Shown here one piece after another: positions 1 through 7,776 of a DNA stretch of 64,000 nt (position 1 is its first letter; each line of letters begins with the position of its first letter). The notes under the pieces are model-generated. The model saw nothing but the letters and a program-made list of their open reading frames with translations. It was not told the DNA's origin and made no database searches. The translations under genes and the position numbers were made by a program. The stretch is from Microbacterium gallinarum (GTDB taxonomy: Bacteria; Actinomycetota; Actinomycetes; Actinomycetales; Microbacteriaceae), in contig NZ_JACSPM010000003.1 in the NCBI RefSeq assembly GCF_014837165.1, positions 62,001 to 126,000 on the forward strand, given 5' to 3'.

Positions 1-1627
1 CGGCCGGGTGCGACTTGCCGCCGATCACGATCTGCACCGGCCGCTCGGGGTCGGTGAGGAGCTTCGTCAGCCGCTCGGGTTCGCGCAGCATGAGCGTGAG
101 CCGCTTGTACGTCGGCACGCGCCGCGCGAAGCCGATCGTCAGCACCTCGGGGTCGAGCAGGTCCGCGATCCACGACGGGGTGTGGCCGTTGCCGACGCCG
201 GCCGCGACGCGCCGCCGAGCCTCGGCGACGAGCTCGCCCTTCATCTGCTGGCGCACGCCCCACAGCTCGGCGTCGGTGACGGCCTCGCGGTTCGTCCAGT
301 CATGGGCGTCGGTGTGCGCGTCGCCGAACGCGCGCTCGCTGACCGCCTTGAGCGCGGGGTGCACCCAGGTCGGAGCGTGCACGCCGTTGGTGATCGAGGT
401 GATGGGCACCTCGTCGGTGTCGACGCCGGGCCACAGCATCCCGAACATTCCCCGGCTGACCTCGCCATGCAGCTCGGACACGCCGTTGGCGTGCTGGCCG
501 AGGTGCAGCCCGAGGACCGCCATGTTGAAGACGCTCTGGTCGCCGCCGTCCCAGGTCTCGAGGCCGAGGGCGATCGCGCGACCGGCGTCGAGGTTCTGGA
601 ACAGTCCGCTCGCGAGGAAGTCGGCGATGAGGTCGCGGGGGAAGCGGTCGATGCCGGCGGGGACGGGTGTGTGCGTCGTGAAGACCGTGGATGCCCGCAC
701 CTGAGCGAGCGCGGCATCGAAGCCGAGACCGTCGTGGGTGATGAGCTCGGACATCCGCTCGAGTCCCTGGAACCCGGCGTGCCCCTCGTTCGTGTGGTAG
801 ACGTCCGGCGTGGGGCGGCCGGTGATGCGGCAGAACGCGCGCACCGCGCGCACGCCGCCGACGCCGAGGAGGAGCTCCTGCAGCAGGCGGTGCTCACCGC
901 CGCCGCCGTAGAGGCGGTCGGTGACCCGGCGCATCTCGTCGGAGTTCGAGGGCGTCTCGGAGTCGAGCAGCAGCAGCGGGATGCGGCCGATGTCGGCGAC
1001 CCACACGCGTGCGTACAGGCGCCGGTCGGAGGGGAGGTCGAGGGCGATCTCGACGGGCGAGCCGTCGGATTCGCGCAGCAGCGTGAGGCCGAGGCCGTAC
1101 GGATCGAGCAGGGGGTAGCTCTCGCGCTGCCACCCGTCGTCGCCGATGGACTGGCGGAAGTAGCCGGCCCGGTAGAACAGTCCGACGCCGGTGAGCGGCA
1201 CGCCCAGGTCGGAGGCGCTCTTGAGGTGGTCGCCGGCCAGGATGCCGAGTCCGCCCGAGTACTGGGGGAGCGATCCGTCGACGCCGAACTCGGGGGAGAA
1301 GTAGGCGATGTGCGCAGGCTTCGGCCCCTCGAGGTGCTGGAACCAGCGGTCGCCGTCGAGATACGCGGTGAGGCGCTCGTCCTCGGCGTGCACACGCTGA
1401 ACGAAGGCCTCGTCTCGCGCGAGCTCGTCGAGGCGCTCCTGGCCCAGGGCGCCGAGCATGCGCGCGGGGTTGGCGCCGATCTCGTCCCACAGCGCCGGAT
1501 CCATCGAGGCGAAGAGGGCGTGCGTCGCGCGGCTCCATGACCAGCGCCAGTTCGACGCGAGGCGGTCGAGTGGGGCGAGGCTTTCGGAGAGGACAGGGCG
1601 GACGGTGAACGTTCGGATGGCCTTCAC
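1..1627 (-). CDS. glgP: alpha-glucan (glycogen/maltodextrin) phosphorylase, C-terminus outside window
   Basis: Phosphorolytic release of glucose-1-phosphate from alpha-1,4-glucans in the cytosol. The first 542 codons are present; family members of this type run to about 850 residues, so the end with the PLP-binding lysine lies beyond the left edge. The reading frame opens with the DUF3417-type N-terminal region (RTFTVRPVLSESLAPLDRLA), followed by phosphorylase motifs such as AYFSPEFGVDGSLPQYSGGLG and HTNEGHAGF. The start is GTG at 1627: a TAGAAT hexamer ends seven bases upstream and no Shine-Dalgarno is visible, suggesting leaderless expression. Divergent from the small gene at 1745. A long frame on the opposite strand here is an antisense shadow. 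Confidence 0.93.
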   Translation of the reverse strand, partial: MKAIRTFTVRPVLSESLAPLDRLASNWRWSWSRATHALFASMDPALWDEIGANPARMLGALGQERLDELARDEAFVQRVHAEDERLTAYLDGDRWFQHLEGPKPAHIAYFSPEFGVDGSLPQYSGGLGILAGDHLKSASDLGVPLTGVGLFYRAGYFRQSIGDDGWQRESYPLLDPYGLGLTLLRESDGSPVEIALDLPSDRRLYARVWVADIGRIPLLLLDSETPSNSDEMRRVTDRLYGGGGEHRLLQELLLGVGGVRAVRAFCRITGRPTPDVYHTNEGHAGFQGLERMSELITHDGLGFDAALAQVRASTVFTTHTPVPAGIDRFPRDLIADFLASGLFQNLDAGRAIALGLETWDGGDQSVFNMAVLGLHLGQHANGVSELHGEVSRGMFGMLWPGVDTDEVPITSITNGVHAPTWVHPALKAVSERAFGDAHTDAHDWTNREAVTDAELWGVRQQMKGELVAEARRRVAAGVGNGHTPSWIADLLDPEVLTIGFARRVPTYKRLTLMLREPERLTKLLTDPERPVQIVIGGKSHPA

Positions 1628-1634
1628 GCGAGTG

Positions 1635-1640
1635 ATTCTA
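1635..1640 (-). promoter_or_regulatory. -10 hexamer for glgP, leaderless spacing
   Basis: TAGAAT on the minus strand, seven bases before the GTG start of the phosphorylase. This places the likely transcription start at or next to the start codon. Confidence 0.6.
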
Positions 1641-1732
1641 GGGCGCGAAGATGAAAACGCTTGCACTCGTGCGGTCGCCGGAACGCGCGAAACGCCCGCG
1701 TCAAGGGCGGGTCCCGGCCGTCGGCGCGGGTC

Positions 1733-1738
1733 TAGGCT
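1733..1738 (+). promoter_or_regulatory. -10 hexamer, leaderless spacing
   Basis: TAGGCT followed by exactly six bases and then ATG at 1745; no ribosome binding site lies between. Confidence 0.6.
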
Positions 1739-1744
1739 CGGCAC

Positions 1745-1978
1745 ATGGCTATCGCACGACTTCACGGAGGTCCGCTCGACGGGCAGCTCCTGCCGCTCGA
1801 GAACCCCGACCTCGACCGACTCATCGTCCCGTACAGCGAGACGCAGGTCGTCTACGCCCGCAAGGGCGACCTGGAGCGCACCGGGGAGGCCGACGGCCCG
1901 ACCGAGGCCGAGTTCTGGTTCGTCGAGGCGCAGGACGACATCGACCCCTACACCGACTCGGCGAGTGAGCGACGCTGA
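1745..1978 (+). CDS. small hypothetical protein (77 aa)
   Basis: I do not recognise a characterised family. The protein begins MAIARLHGGPLDGQLLPL. The HGGPLDGQ stretch, an acidic middle (KGDLERTGEADGPTEAE) and the EFWFVEA core look like a compact soluble domain, with no signal peptide or membrane segment. The start is supported by a TAGGCT hexamer six bases upstream. Its last 14 bases overlap the GTG start of the CYTH gene, so the two are probably co-transcribed and perhaps translationally coupled. Function unknown. Confidence 0.75.
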   Translation: MAIARLHGGPLDGQLLPLENPDLDRLIVPYSETQVVYARKGDLERTGEADGPTEAEFWFVEAQDDIDPYTDSASERR

Positions 1979-2612
1979 CCCCCGCCCCGGGGCCGCGCCC
2001 TCGCGCTCGGTCGAGATCGAGCTGAAGTTCGATGTCGATGACGGCGTCGCCCTGCCGGACTGGTCGGCGCTGCCGGGCGTCGCGTCGGTGGGCGCCGGCG
2101 AGCCGCGGTCGCTCGACGCGACCTACCTCGACACCGCCGATGTCGCACTGGCTCGTGCCGGCTACGCACTGCGGCGGCGCACCGGCGGGCCCGACGCCGG
2201 CTGGCATATCAAGGGTCCGCGCGGGGCGGATGGCGGACGCGTCGAGCTGCACTGGCCGCTCGGCGAGGCCGACGAGGTGCCCGCCGGCGCGCGCGCCGAG
2301 GTCGGCGCCGTCGTCGGTGACGCGGCGCTCACACCGCTCGCCCGCATCCGCAACGAGCGCGTCGCGTACTTCCTGCTCTCGCCCGGGGGCGAGGTCGTGG
2401 CGGAGGTGGCGGACGACCACGTGCGCACGCGCGACGAGCGCTCGGGGATCGAGCACGAGTGGCATGAGTGGGAGATCGAGCTCGGCCCTGCCGGGCCCGC
2501 CGACGCGGAGGAGCGCCGGGAGTTCTTCGCCGCGGTCGCGGACGCGGCTCATGCCGCGGGAGCGCGGGCCGCGGCATCCGATTCGAAGCTCGCGCGAGCG
2601 CTGGGGCACTGA
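1965..2612 (+). CDS. CYTH domain protein (triphosphate tunnel family)
   Basis: CYTH proteins bind triphosphate-containing substrates with divalent metal in a beta-tunnel; members include thiamine triphosphatases, inorganic triphosphatases and class IV adenylate cyclases. The hallmark ExExK motif is present near the N-terminus (EIELKF), then basic/acidic strand motifs typical of the tunnel (ATYLDTADVALARAGYALRRR, WHIKGPR, EWEIEL). 215 residues, no second (CHAD) domain. The GTG start at 1965 gives a 14-base overlap with the upstream small gene. The substrate cannot be chosen from sequence; triphosphatase is more common than cyclase in this setting (inference). Confidence 0.85.
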   Translation: MSDADPRPGAAPSRSVEIELKFDVDDGVALPDWSALPGVASVGAGEPRSLDATYLDTADVALARAGYALRRRTGGPDAGWHIKGPRGADGGRVELHWPLGEADEVPAGARAEVGAVVGDAALTPLARIRNERVAYFLLSPGGEVVAEVADDHVRTRDERSGIEHEWHEWEIELGPAGPADAEERREFFAAVADAAHAAGARAAASDSKLARALGH

Positions 2613-2684
2613 CGCCGCGGCGCCGGCCGGTTCGCCGCGCTTCGGTCGCTTCCCGGAGGGGCGCGGCCGTCGGCGGGGTGGCTC

Positions 2685-2690
2685 TAGGGT
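2685..2690 (+). promoter_or_regulatory. -10 hexamer, leaderless spacing
   Basis: TAGGGT, six bases, then the ATG at 2697 of the thioesterase gene. Confidence 0.55.
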
Positions 2691-2696
2691 GAGCGC

Positions 2697-3191
2697 ATGA
2701 CCGACACGTCGCGCACCCGCACCTTCGACTGGGACGACCCGGCTCCGCCGCTCGCGGCGTCGCAGACGCTCGACGGCCTCACCTACCTGCGCGCCCTCAT
2801 CGGGGGCGAGTTCCCCGCGCCGCCCATCGCGCGGCTCCTCGACTTCCGCATCGTCTCGGCCGATCCCGGCGAGGTCGTGTTCGAGTGCGAGCCGGCGGAG
2901 TACCACTACAACGTGCTCGGAATGGTGCACGGCGGCGTGGCATGCACGCTGCTCGACACCGTCGTGGGCTGCGCAGCGCACACGACCCTCGAGGCGGGGG
3001 TCGGCTACACCTCGATCGATCTCACCGTGTCGTACCTGCGCCCGATCCTGTCGAGCACCGGGCTGCTGCGGGCGCGGGGTCGTGTGGTGAAGCAGGGTTC
3101 GCGCGTGATCTTCGCCGAGGGAGTGGTGGAGGATGCCGCGGGCACGGCCTTCGCGACGGCGACGAGCTCGCTGCTCGTGCTCCGGCGCTGA
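2697..3191 (+). CDS. PaaI-family hotdog-fold thioesterase
   Basis: Predicted acyl-CoA thioesterase of the PaaI/YdiI type. The hotdog core is visible as HYNVLGMVHGGVACTLLDTVVGCAA (residues about 70-95, with the HGG turn and a following acidic residue D that usually activates water), then YTSIDLTVSYLRPI and a C-terminal strand. 164 residues, normal for the family with an N-terminal extension of about 45 residues. Substrate unknown. Single gene between a leaderless promoter and a strong terminator at 3270-3306. Confidence 0.85.
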   Translation: MTDTSRTRTFDWDDPAPPLAASQTLDGLTYLRALIGGEFPAPPIARLLDFRIVSADPGEVVFECEPAEYHYNVLGMVHGGVACTLLDTVVGCAAHTTLEAGVGYTSIDLTVSYLRPILSSTGLLRARGRVVKQGSRVIFAEGVVEDAAGTAFATATSSLLVLRR

Positions 3192-3269
3192 CGGGTGGTG
3201 CGCCACGGGGGCGGGGTGCGTCGTCTCGCCCGCGACGCTCCACGGCCGGGCACGCTCGGCGACCGGGAA

Positions 3270-3306
3270 CGACGAAGGCCCCGGCGGGATGCCGGGGCCT
3301 TCGTCG
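3270..3306. terminator. bidirectional intrinsic terminator between thioesterase and lpdA
   Basis: A perfect 16-bp stem (3270-3285 with 3291-3306) around a 5-base loop, between two convergent genes. The arms begin CGACGAAGGCCCCGGC. There is no long T-tract, which is common for actinobacterial terminators. Confidence 0.8.
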
Positions 3307-3318
3307 TGATCGGGTGAT

Positions 3319-4716
3319 CTACAGGTTGATCATGTGGCCGGCGAGGCCATGGAACGCCTCCTGCACGGCCTCCGACAGGGTCGGGTGCGTGTGCACGTTG
3401 CGCGCCGCCTCGAGGGCCGTGAGGTCCCACTTCTGAGCGAGCGTCAGCTCGGGGAGGAGCTCCGACACATCGGGTCCGATGAGGTGGCCGCCGAGCAGCT
3501 CGAGGTGCTCGCCGTCGGCGATGAGCTTGACGAAGCCGATCGGCTCGCCCAGGCCGTTGGCCTTGCCGTTGGCAGAGAACGGGAACTTCGCGACCTTGAC
3601 GTCGTAGCCCGCGTCGCGCGCCTGCTGCTCGGTGAGACCGAACGAGGCCACCTGCGGCGAGCAGAACGTCGCGCGCGGCATCATGCGGTAGTCGCCGAGG
3701 GTCATCGTCTCGGCCTTGCCGATGGTCTCGGCGGCGACCACGCCCTGCGCCTCGGCCACGTGGGCCAGCTGCAGCTTGGCGGTCACATCGCCGATCGCGT
3801 AGATGTGCGGCACGCTGGTGCGCATGTGGTCGTCGATGTCGATGGCACCGCGGTCGGTGAGCTTCACGCCGGTCTTGTCGAGGCCGAAGCCCTCGACGTT
3901 GGCGGCGAAGCCGATCGACATCATGACCTTGTCGGCCTCGATCGAGCCGGCGGTGCCGTCCTTGGCGGTGTAGGTCACGGTCACCTTGTCGCCCTGGTCG
4001 GTGACGGTCTCCACCTTGGTCGAGGTGAGGATGTCGACGCCGTACTTCTTGTACTGACGCGCGATCTCCTTCGAGACGTCGGCGTCCTCATTGGGCAGCG
4101 CACGGTCGAGGAACTCGATGATCGTGACCTTGACGCCGTAGTTGACCATCACGAAGGCGAACTCCATGCCGATGGCGCCGGCGCCGACGATGACGATGGA
4201 CTCGGGCAGGTCGCGAGCGAGGATCTGCTCCTCGTACGTGACGATGTTGCCGCCGATCTCGACGCCGGGCAGCAGACGCACCGTGGAGCCGGTCGAGATG
4301 ATCGCGTTGTCGAAGGTCACCTCGTCGGTGGAGCCGTCGGCCTTGGTCACCGTGATGGCGTTGGGCCCGGTGAACGAACCGCGGCCCTCGTACTCGGTGA
4401 CCTTGTTCTTCTTCATCAGGTAGTGGATGCCCTTGACGTGGGTGTCGGCCACGGTGCGGCTGCGGTCCCACGCGACTCCGAAGTCGAACTTCACGTCGCC
4501 GGAGATGCCGAACAGATCGGCCTTGTGGGTGAACTGGTGCGCGAGGTCGGCGTTCTTCAGGAGTGCCTTCGAGGGGATGCAGCCCACATTGAGGCAGACA
4601 CCGCCCCAATACTTCTCTTCGATGATGGCGACGGAGAGGCCGAGCTGTGCGCTGCGGACAGCCGCGACGTACCCGCCGGGGCCCGCGCCGAGGATAGCGA
4701 CGTCGTAATGGGGCAT
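3319..4716 (-). CDS. lpdA: dihydrolipoyl dehydrogenase (E3)
   Basis: Flavoprotein that reoxidises dihydrolipoamide for pyruvate and 2-oxoglutarate dehydrogenases, reducing NAD+. 465 residues, full length. The FAD-binding GAGPGG lies at residues 10-15, the redox-active disulfide in [13 protein letters not shown] near residue 40, a second Rossmann motif [11 protein letters not shown] mid-protein, and the catalytic His444-Pro/Glu449 pair at the C-terminus ([12 protein letters not shown]). ATG start at 4716 with a TAGGCT hexamer seven bases upstream and no Shine-Dalgarno, so probably leaderless. GarA, whose relatives restrain 2-oxoglutarate dehydrogenase, is encoded about 2 kb away. Confidence 0.97.
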   Translation of the reverse strand: MPHYDVAILGAGPGGYVAAVRSAQLGLSVAIIEEKYWGGVCLNVGCIPSKALLKNADLAHQFTHKADLFGISGDVKFDFGVAWDRSRTVADTHVKGIHYLMKKNKVTEYEGRGSFTGPNAITVTKADGSTDEVTFDNAIISTGSTVRLLPGVEIGGNIVTYEEQILARDLPESIVIVGAGAIGMEFAFVMVNYGVKVTIIEFLDRALPNEDADVSKEIARQYKKYGVDILTSTKVETVTDQGDKVTVTYTAKDGTAGSIEADKVMMSIGFAANVEGFGLDKTGVKLTDRGAIDIDDHMRTSVPHIYAIGDVTAKLQLAHVAEAQGVVAAETIGKAETMTLGDYRMMPRATFCSPQVASFGLTEQQARDAGYDVKVAKFPFSANGKANGLGEPIGFVKLIADGEHLELLGGHLIGPDVSELLPELTLAQKWDLTALEAARNVHTHPTLSEAVQEAFHGLAGHMINL

Positions 4717-4723
4717 GACTGCA

Positions 4724-4729
4724 AGCCTA
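4724..4729 (-). promoter_or_regulatory. -10 hexamer for lpdA, leaderless spacing
   Basis: TAGGCT on the minus strand, seven bases before the lpdA ATG. It overlaps the last codon of the upstream copC-like gene. Confidence 0.6.
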
Positions 4730-5431
4730 TCGCTCGGCGGAGGCGTCGGAGTCGGGCCCGGGAGCCCCCCCGAGCGCCCGCCCGCGGTTGTCGGCGAGGG
4801 TCTTCTCGCGACGTGCGCGCGACACCAGCAGGTAGGCGATGCCGCCGCCGAGGGCGATCACCACGATGCCGACGAGCACCCAGGGCCACACATCGGAGCC
4901 GGTCGTCTCGGAGTCCGCCGGCACGGTGGCCGACGGCGTCGCAGTGGGCTCCTGCGTGGGCTCGGACGTCTCGGTCGGAGTCGGAGTCGGCGCCGGGGTG
5001 CCGGTGGCGGTCGGGGTCGGAGTGGACGCGGGCGTCACGGTGAACGCGAACCGGCCCGAGATGGGGTGGCCGTCGCTCGAGACGACCTTCCACAGGACGG
5101 TGATCTCACCGGATGCCTCGCCCGTGAGCGGCTGGGTCAGCACGTTGTCCTGCGCGGTCGGTGCGCCGTCGATGAGCGACGTGCCCGCGGCATCCGTCAC
5201 GGCCACCTCCGACGCGCCCGCGTCGGTCGCGATCGCACCGCTGAACGTCAGCGCCAGCTGCGCCGGAACGCCCTCGACGGTCGAGTCGGCGGACGGGCTG
5301 CTGCCGATCAGCTCGTCGTGCGCGTGCGCGGGGGATGCCGGAACCAGCAGCAGCGCGAAGGCCACGAGCAGGGCCGCAGCGAGGGCGAGGACGCGGGCGG
5401 GAAGGGCCGTGTGAATTCCGTGTGACATCAC
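4727..5431 (-). CDS. CopC-domain copper resistance protein, membrane-anchored
   Basis: Exported copper-binding protein. A signal peptide (hydrophobic run [16 protein letters not shown], cleavage after AHA) would leave a mature N-terminal histidine followed by Asp-Glu (HDELIGSSP), as expected for the CopC copper site; the domain continues through [19 protein letters not shown] Thr/Pro-rich linker follows, then one C-terminal transmembrane helix ([23 protein letters not shown]) with a basic stop-transfer, so the domain faces outside. Start: GTG at 5431 lies seven bases after a TAGGCT hexamer; the ATG three bases on (5428) is the alternative. Divergent from a Cys/Met-rich copper storage protein. 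Ends 10 bases before lpdA begins. Confidence 0.88.
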   Translation of the reverse strand: MMSHGIHTALPARVLALAAALLVAFALLLVPASPAHAHDELIGSSPSADSTVEGVPAQLALTFSGAIATDAGASEVAVTDAAGTSLIDGAPTAQDNVLTQPLTGEASGEITVLWKVVSSDGHPISGRFAFTVTPASTPTPTATGTPAPTPTPTETSEPTQEPTATPSATVPADSETTGSDVWPWVLVGIVVIALGGGIAYLLVSRARREKTLADNRGRALGGAPGPDSDASAER

Positions 5432-5438
5432 GTGATCG

Positions 5439-5444
5439 AGCCTA
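5439..5444 (-). promoter_or_regulatory. -10 hexamer for the copC-like gene
   Basis: TAGGCT on the minus strand, seven bases before GTG 5431 and ten before ATG 5428. Confidence 0.5.
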
Positions 5445-5476
5445 GCCAAGACCTTCTCAGCCGCCGGACGCGCGAG

Positions 5477-5508
5477 TAGCCTGACCGCAGGCGGGCACCC
5501 CTGCCCGC
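5477..5508 (+). promoter_or_regulatory. -10 hexamer and inverted repeat before the copper storage gene
   Basis: TAGCCT at 5477-5482 is followed by a perfect inverted repeat, GCGGGCA (5491-5497), four C, TGCCCGC (5502-5508), at the expected start of the transcript. It lies in the copC/storage-protein divergent region and could be a metal-regulator operator or a leader hairpin. No regulator gene is adjacent. Confidence 0.45.
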
Positions 5509-5535
5509 GGACGAACACGGAAGCGAGGTGGGCAG

Positions 5536-5937
5536 ATGGATTCCACGATGATGGAGGCCATGTCTAAGGACATGATGTCGATGCCCGGCATGGCGACGAT
5601 GGACATGTCGGTGCTGCAGGCGTGTATGGACGCCTGCTCGGCCTGCGAGCAGGCGTGCACGGTGTGCTCCACGCAGATGATGTCGTGTGCTCCCGCATGC
5701 ATGAACTGCGCGGACATGTGCAACACGATGATGCGCGCCATGATGCGGATGCAGGGCATGACCCCGGCGTCGATGATGGCGATGCTCGACGCGTGCATCG
5801 CGATGTGCCAGACCTGCATGGACGAGTGCATGGAGCACGCCGACCACAGCGAGGTCTGCAAAATGTGCGCTCAGTCCTGCAAGGCCTGCATGGATGCCTG
5901 CATGGCCGTCCGGGACATGATCATGAAGGCGACCTGA
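5536..5937 (+). CDS. four-helix-bundle Cys/Met-rich copper storage protein (Csp/DUF326-like)
   Basis: A 133-residue protein with 18 cysteines and about 32 methionines. Cysteines recur at helix-like 3/4 spacings (QACMDACSACEQACTVC, CKMCAQSCKACMDAC), the pattern of copper storage proteins that bind many Cu(I) ions inside a four-helix bundle. There is no signal peptide, so it should be cytosolic like Csp3-type proteins; the Met-rich N-terminal segment (first 26 residues) is an extra. Start ATG 5536 with a purine-rich site (GAGGTGGG) upstream. Divergent from the CopC-like gene, supporting a copper role. Copper storage is inferred from family and context. Confidence 0.87.
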   Translation: MDSTMMEAMSKDMMSMPGMATMDMSVLQACMDACSACEQACTVCSTQMMSCAPACMNCADMCNTMMRAMMRMQGMTPASMMAMLDACIAMCQTCMDECMEHADHSEVCKMCAQSCKACMDACMAVRDMIMKAT

Positions 5938-5946
5938 GCCGCGGCA

Positions 5947-6294
5947 TCACCGTGCGATGTTGAAGTGCTCGCGGCCCACCGCGAGCACGTTGTAGCGGCC
6001 GTGCACCGCCACCGGCGTGCCGGGCGTGAGCGCGCGTGCGGCGCCCGCGCCGTTCCACACCGTGATCGGGGCCGCGCTCGTCAGGTCCCGCACGACGATG
6101 GTGCCCGTCGCGGCATCCGCCGACTCGACGATCCCGTCGCTCCAGTCCGAGGGCGTCGCCGACGCCAGGCGTGACTGGATGAGGTGCAGCGCGTGCCCGG
6201 GAGCGTAGGAGGAGCACGCGTCGCCGACGTCGCACATGCACGCCGCACGCTCACGCACCTGGAGGGGCGGGATGTGGCGGTGCTGGCTCGACAC
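5947..6294 (-). CDS. hypothetical protein with Cys cluster (115 aa)
   Basis: Not recognised. After a short basic N-terminus comes CMCDVGDACSSY, three cysteines in eight residues, then a soluble beta-rich stretch (GTIVVRDLTSAAPITVWNG, TPVAVHGRYNVLAVG). No signal peptide or membrane segment. GTG start at 6294 is chosen because AAGGAG lies 6-8 bases upstream. It converges on the copper storage gene, ending 7 bases after it. A metal-related role is only a guess from the neighbour and the Cys cluster. Confidence 0.7.
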   Translation of the reverse strand: MSSQHRHIPPLQVRERAACMCDVGDACSSYAPGHALHLIQSRLASATPSDWSDGIVESADAATGTIVVRDLTSAAPITVWNGAGAARALTPGTPVAVHGRYNVLAVGREHFNIAR

Positions 6295-6435
6295 GGCGGG
6301 ACTCCTTCTCGTAGTTTCGGTCTCCACCACGTTAGGTCGGCTGCTCGCCCGAATCACGCGACCCGACATCAGGCGAAACAAAGCGGATCCGCGCGTCGCG
6401 CCGATTCCCGGCCTTTCGCCGGCGAGGTGATCGGA

Positions 6436-6441
6436 TAGGCT
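6436..6441 (+). promoter_or_regulatory. -10 hexamer of the garA-ftsR promoter
   Basis: TAGGCT with a short leader carrying AGGAGG at 6451-6456 before the GTG at 6463. Unlike many promoters here this one produces a leadered transcript. Confidence 0.5.
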
Positions 6442-6462
6442 TGCACGCAGAGGAGGACCACC

Positions 6463-6972
6463 GTGGAGGAACACCGCCGACCTGACGAGGGCGACATCCG
6501 CCGGGCATCCGGTGCAGACCCCGAGTCGGCCGAGTCCGATCGCGGGACCGACACGACGCAGACCTTCGGACATGATTCCGACCTCTCGTTCGTGCCGTTC
6601 GGAAGTGAGCTGGCGACTGCCGAGCTCGAGGCGATCGACGCCCTTCCCACCGGCGCTGCGCTGCTCCTCGTGCGGTCCGGTCCGACGGCCGGAGCCCGCT
6701 ACCTGCTCGACACCGATGTGACGACGGTCGGCCGGCATCCCGAAGCCGACATCTTCTTCGACGACGTCACGGTCTCGCGTCGTCACGCCGAGATCACGCG
6801 CACCGGCACCTCGTTCGAGCTCGTCGACCAGCGCTCGCTCAACGGCACGTACGTCAACGGCGAGCGGGTCGACCGGGCGGTCCTGCGCAACGGCGCCGAG
6901 CTGCGCATCGGCAAGTTCCGCCTCAACTTCTTCGTCTCGCCCGCCGATCTCGCTCAGGCCGCGGACGGGTGA
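6463..6972 (+). CDS. garA: FHA-domain regulator GarA/OdhI
   Basis: Phosphothreonine-dependent regulator. In Corynebacteriales, GarA/OdhI inhibits 2-oxoglutarate dehydrogenase until a Ser/Thr kinase phosphorylates its N-terminal Thr pair. Here an acidic tail carries DTTQTF near residue 30, the equivalent of the ETT motif. The FHA domain follows at residues about 75-155, with VGRHPEADIFFDDVTVSRRHAEI and SLNGTYVNG (phosphopeptide-binding Arg, Ser, Asn present). GTG start at 6463 with a strong AGGAGG. It overlaps ftsR by one base. A PASTA kinase (21760) and a PP2C phosphatase (62705) in the window could act on it (inference). Confidence 0.93.
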   Translation: MEEHRRPDEGDIRRASGADPESAESDRGTDTTQTFGHDSDLSFVPFGSELATAELEAIDALPTGAALLLVRSGPTAGARYLLDTDVTTVGRHPEADIFFDDVTVSRRHAEITRTGTSFELVDQRSLNGTYVNGERVDRAVLRNGAELRIGKFRLNFFVSPADLAQAADG

Positions 6973-7664
6973 TGCCGGCTGCATCCGCCCGCGAACGATC
7001 GTCGTCCGCGGGGCTTCTCAGCATCGGCCAGGTCCTCGCGCGCCTGTCGCCCGAGTTCCCGTCGCTGACCTCGAGCAAGCTCCGCTTCCTCGAAGTGCAG
7101 GGCATCGTCACGCCCGTGCGCACCGAGTCCGGCTACCGCAAGTTCTCGCAGGCCGACCTCGAGCGGCTGCGTCTGGCGCTCACGCTCCAGCGCGACCACT
7201 ACCTGCCGCTCGTGGTGATCCGCGAGTACCTCGAAGACGTCGATGCCGGCCGCGAGCCGGCCACGCCGACGGCAGTCTCGCCGCCGTCGATCGTGCCCGC
7301 GCCGCGCCGCTACCGCCGCGACGAGCTGCTCGCCGCCGCCGGCGCGGCGCCCCAGCTGCTCAACGACGCGATCAGCACCGGCGTGCTCATCGGCTCCGAC
7401 TCGTACACCGAGCAGTCCGTCGCGCTGCTCCGCGCGCTCGTCGCTCTCGACCGCCACGGCATCGAGCCGCGCCACGTGCGCGCACTGCGGCAGAACGCCG
7501 AACGCGACGTCGCCCTGGTCGAGCAGGCGCTCTCGCCCCTGCTGCGGCGGACGGATGCCTCGTCCCGCGGCCGCGCCGGAGAGCTCGCGCCGGAACTGGC
7601 GAAGCGGCTCGACGAGGTGCGCGCGATCTTCGTCCGGTCGGCGCTGGACCGGCTGCTCACCTGA
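6972..7664 (+). CDS. ftsR: MerR-family regulator FtsR (Rv1828-like)
   Basis: MerR-type winged HTH at residues about 15-85 (LLSIGQVLARLSPEFPSLTSSKLRFLEVQGIVTPVRTESGYRKFS), then a C-terminal effector/dimer region. It has no metal-binding cysteines. The immediate garA neighbour matches the mycobacterial Rv1827-Rv1828 order; the Corynebacterium relative FtsR activates ftsZ. Start ATG 6972 overlaps the garA stop (TGATG); GTG at 6969 is possible. 230 residues. Possible targets include the ftsZ upstream palindromes at 41159-41207 (inference). Confidence 0.88.
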   Translation: MPAASARERSSSAGLLSIGQVLARLSPEFPSLTSSKLRFLEVQGIVTPVRTESGYRKFSQADLERLRLALTLQRDHYLPLVVIREYLEDVDAGREPATPTAVSPPSIVPAPRRYRRDELLAAAGAAPQLLNDAISTGVLIGSDSYTEQSVALLRALVALDRHGIEPRHVRALRQNAERDVALVEQALSPLLRRTDASSRGRAGELAPELAKRLDEVRAIFVRSALDRLLT

Positions 7665-7776
7665 GCGATCCGAGCCGCCGATCGCGCGACACGCCGGGGC
7701 CGTCGAAGCCGATGTCGTAGACGGAGTGGGGTGGCTCATCTAGCGTGGAAGTATCCGAGTCCGGAGGGGGGCGAGC

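Noticed and set aside
5474..5510. A CsoR operator before the copper storage gene
   Set aside because: The inverted repeat is real, but it does not show the usual A/T-flanked G-tract pattern I would need and no CsoR gene is present; kept only as an unassigned repeat.
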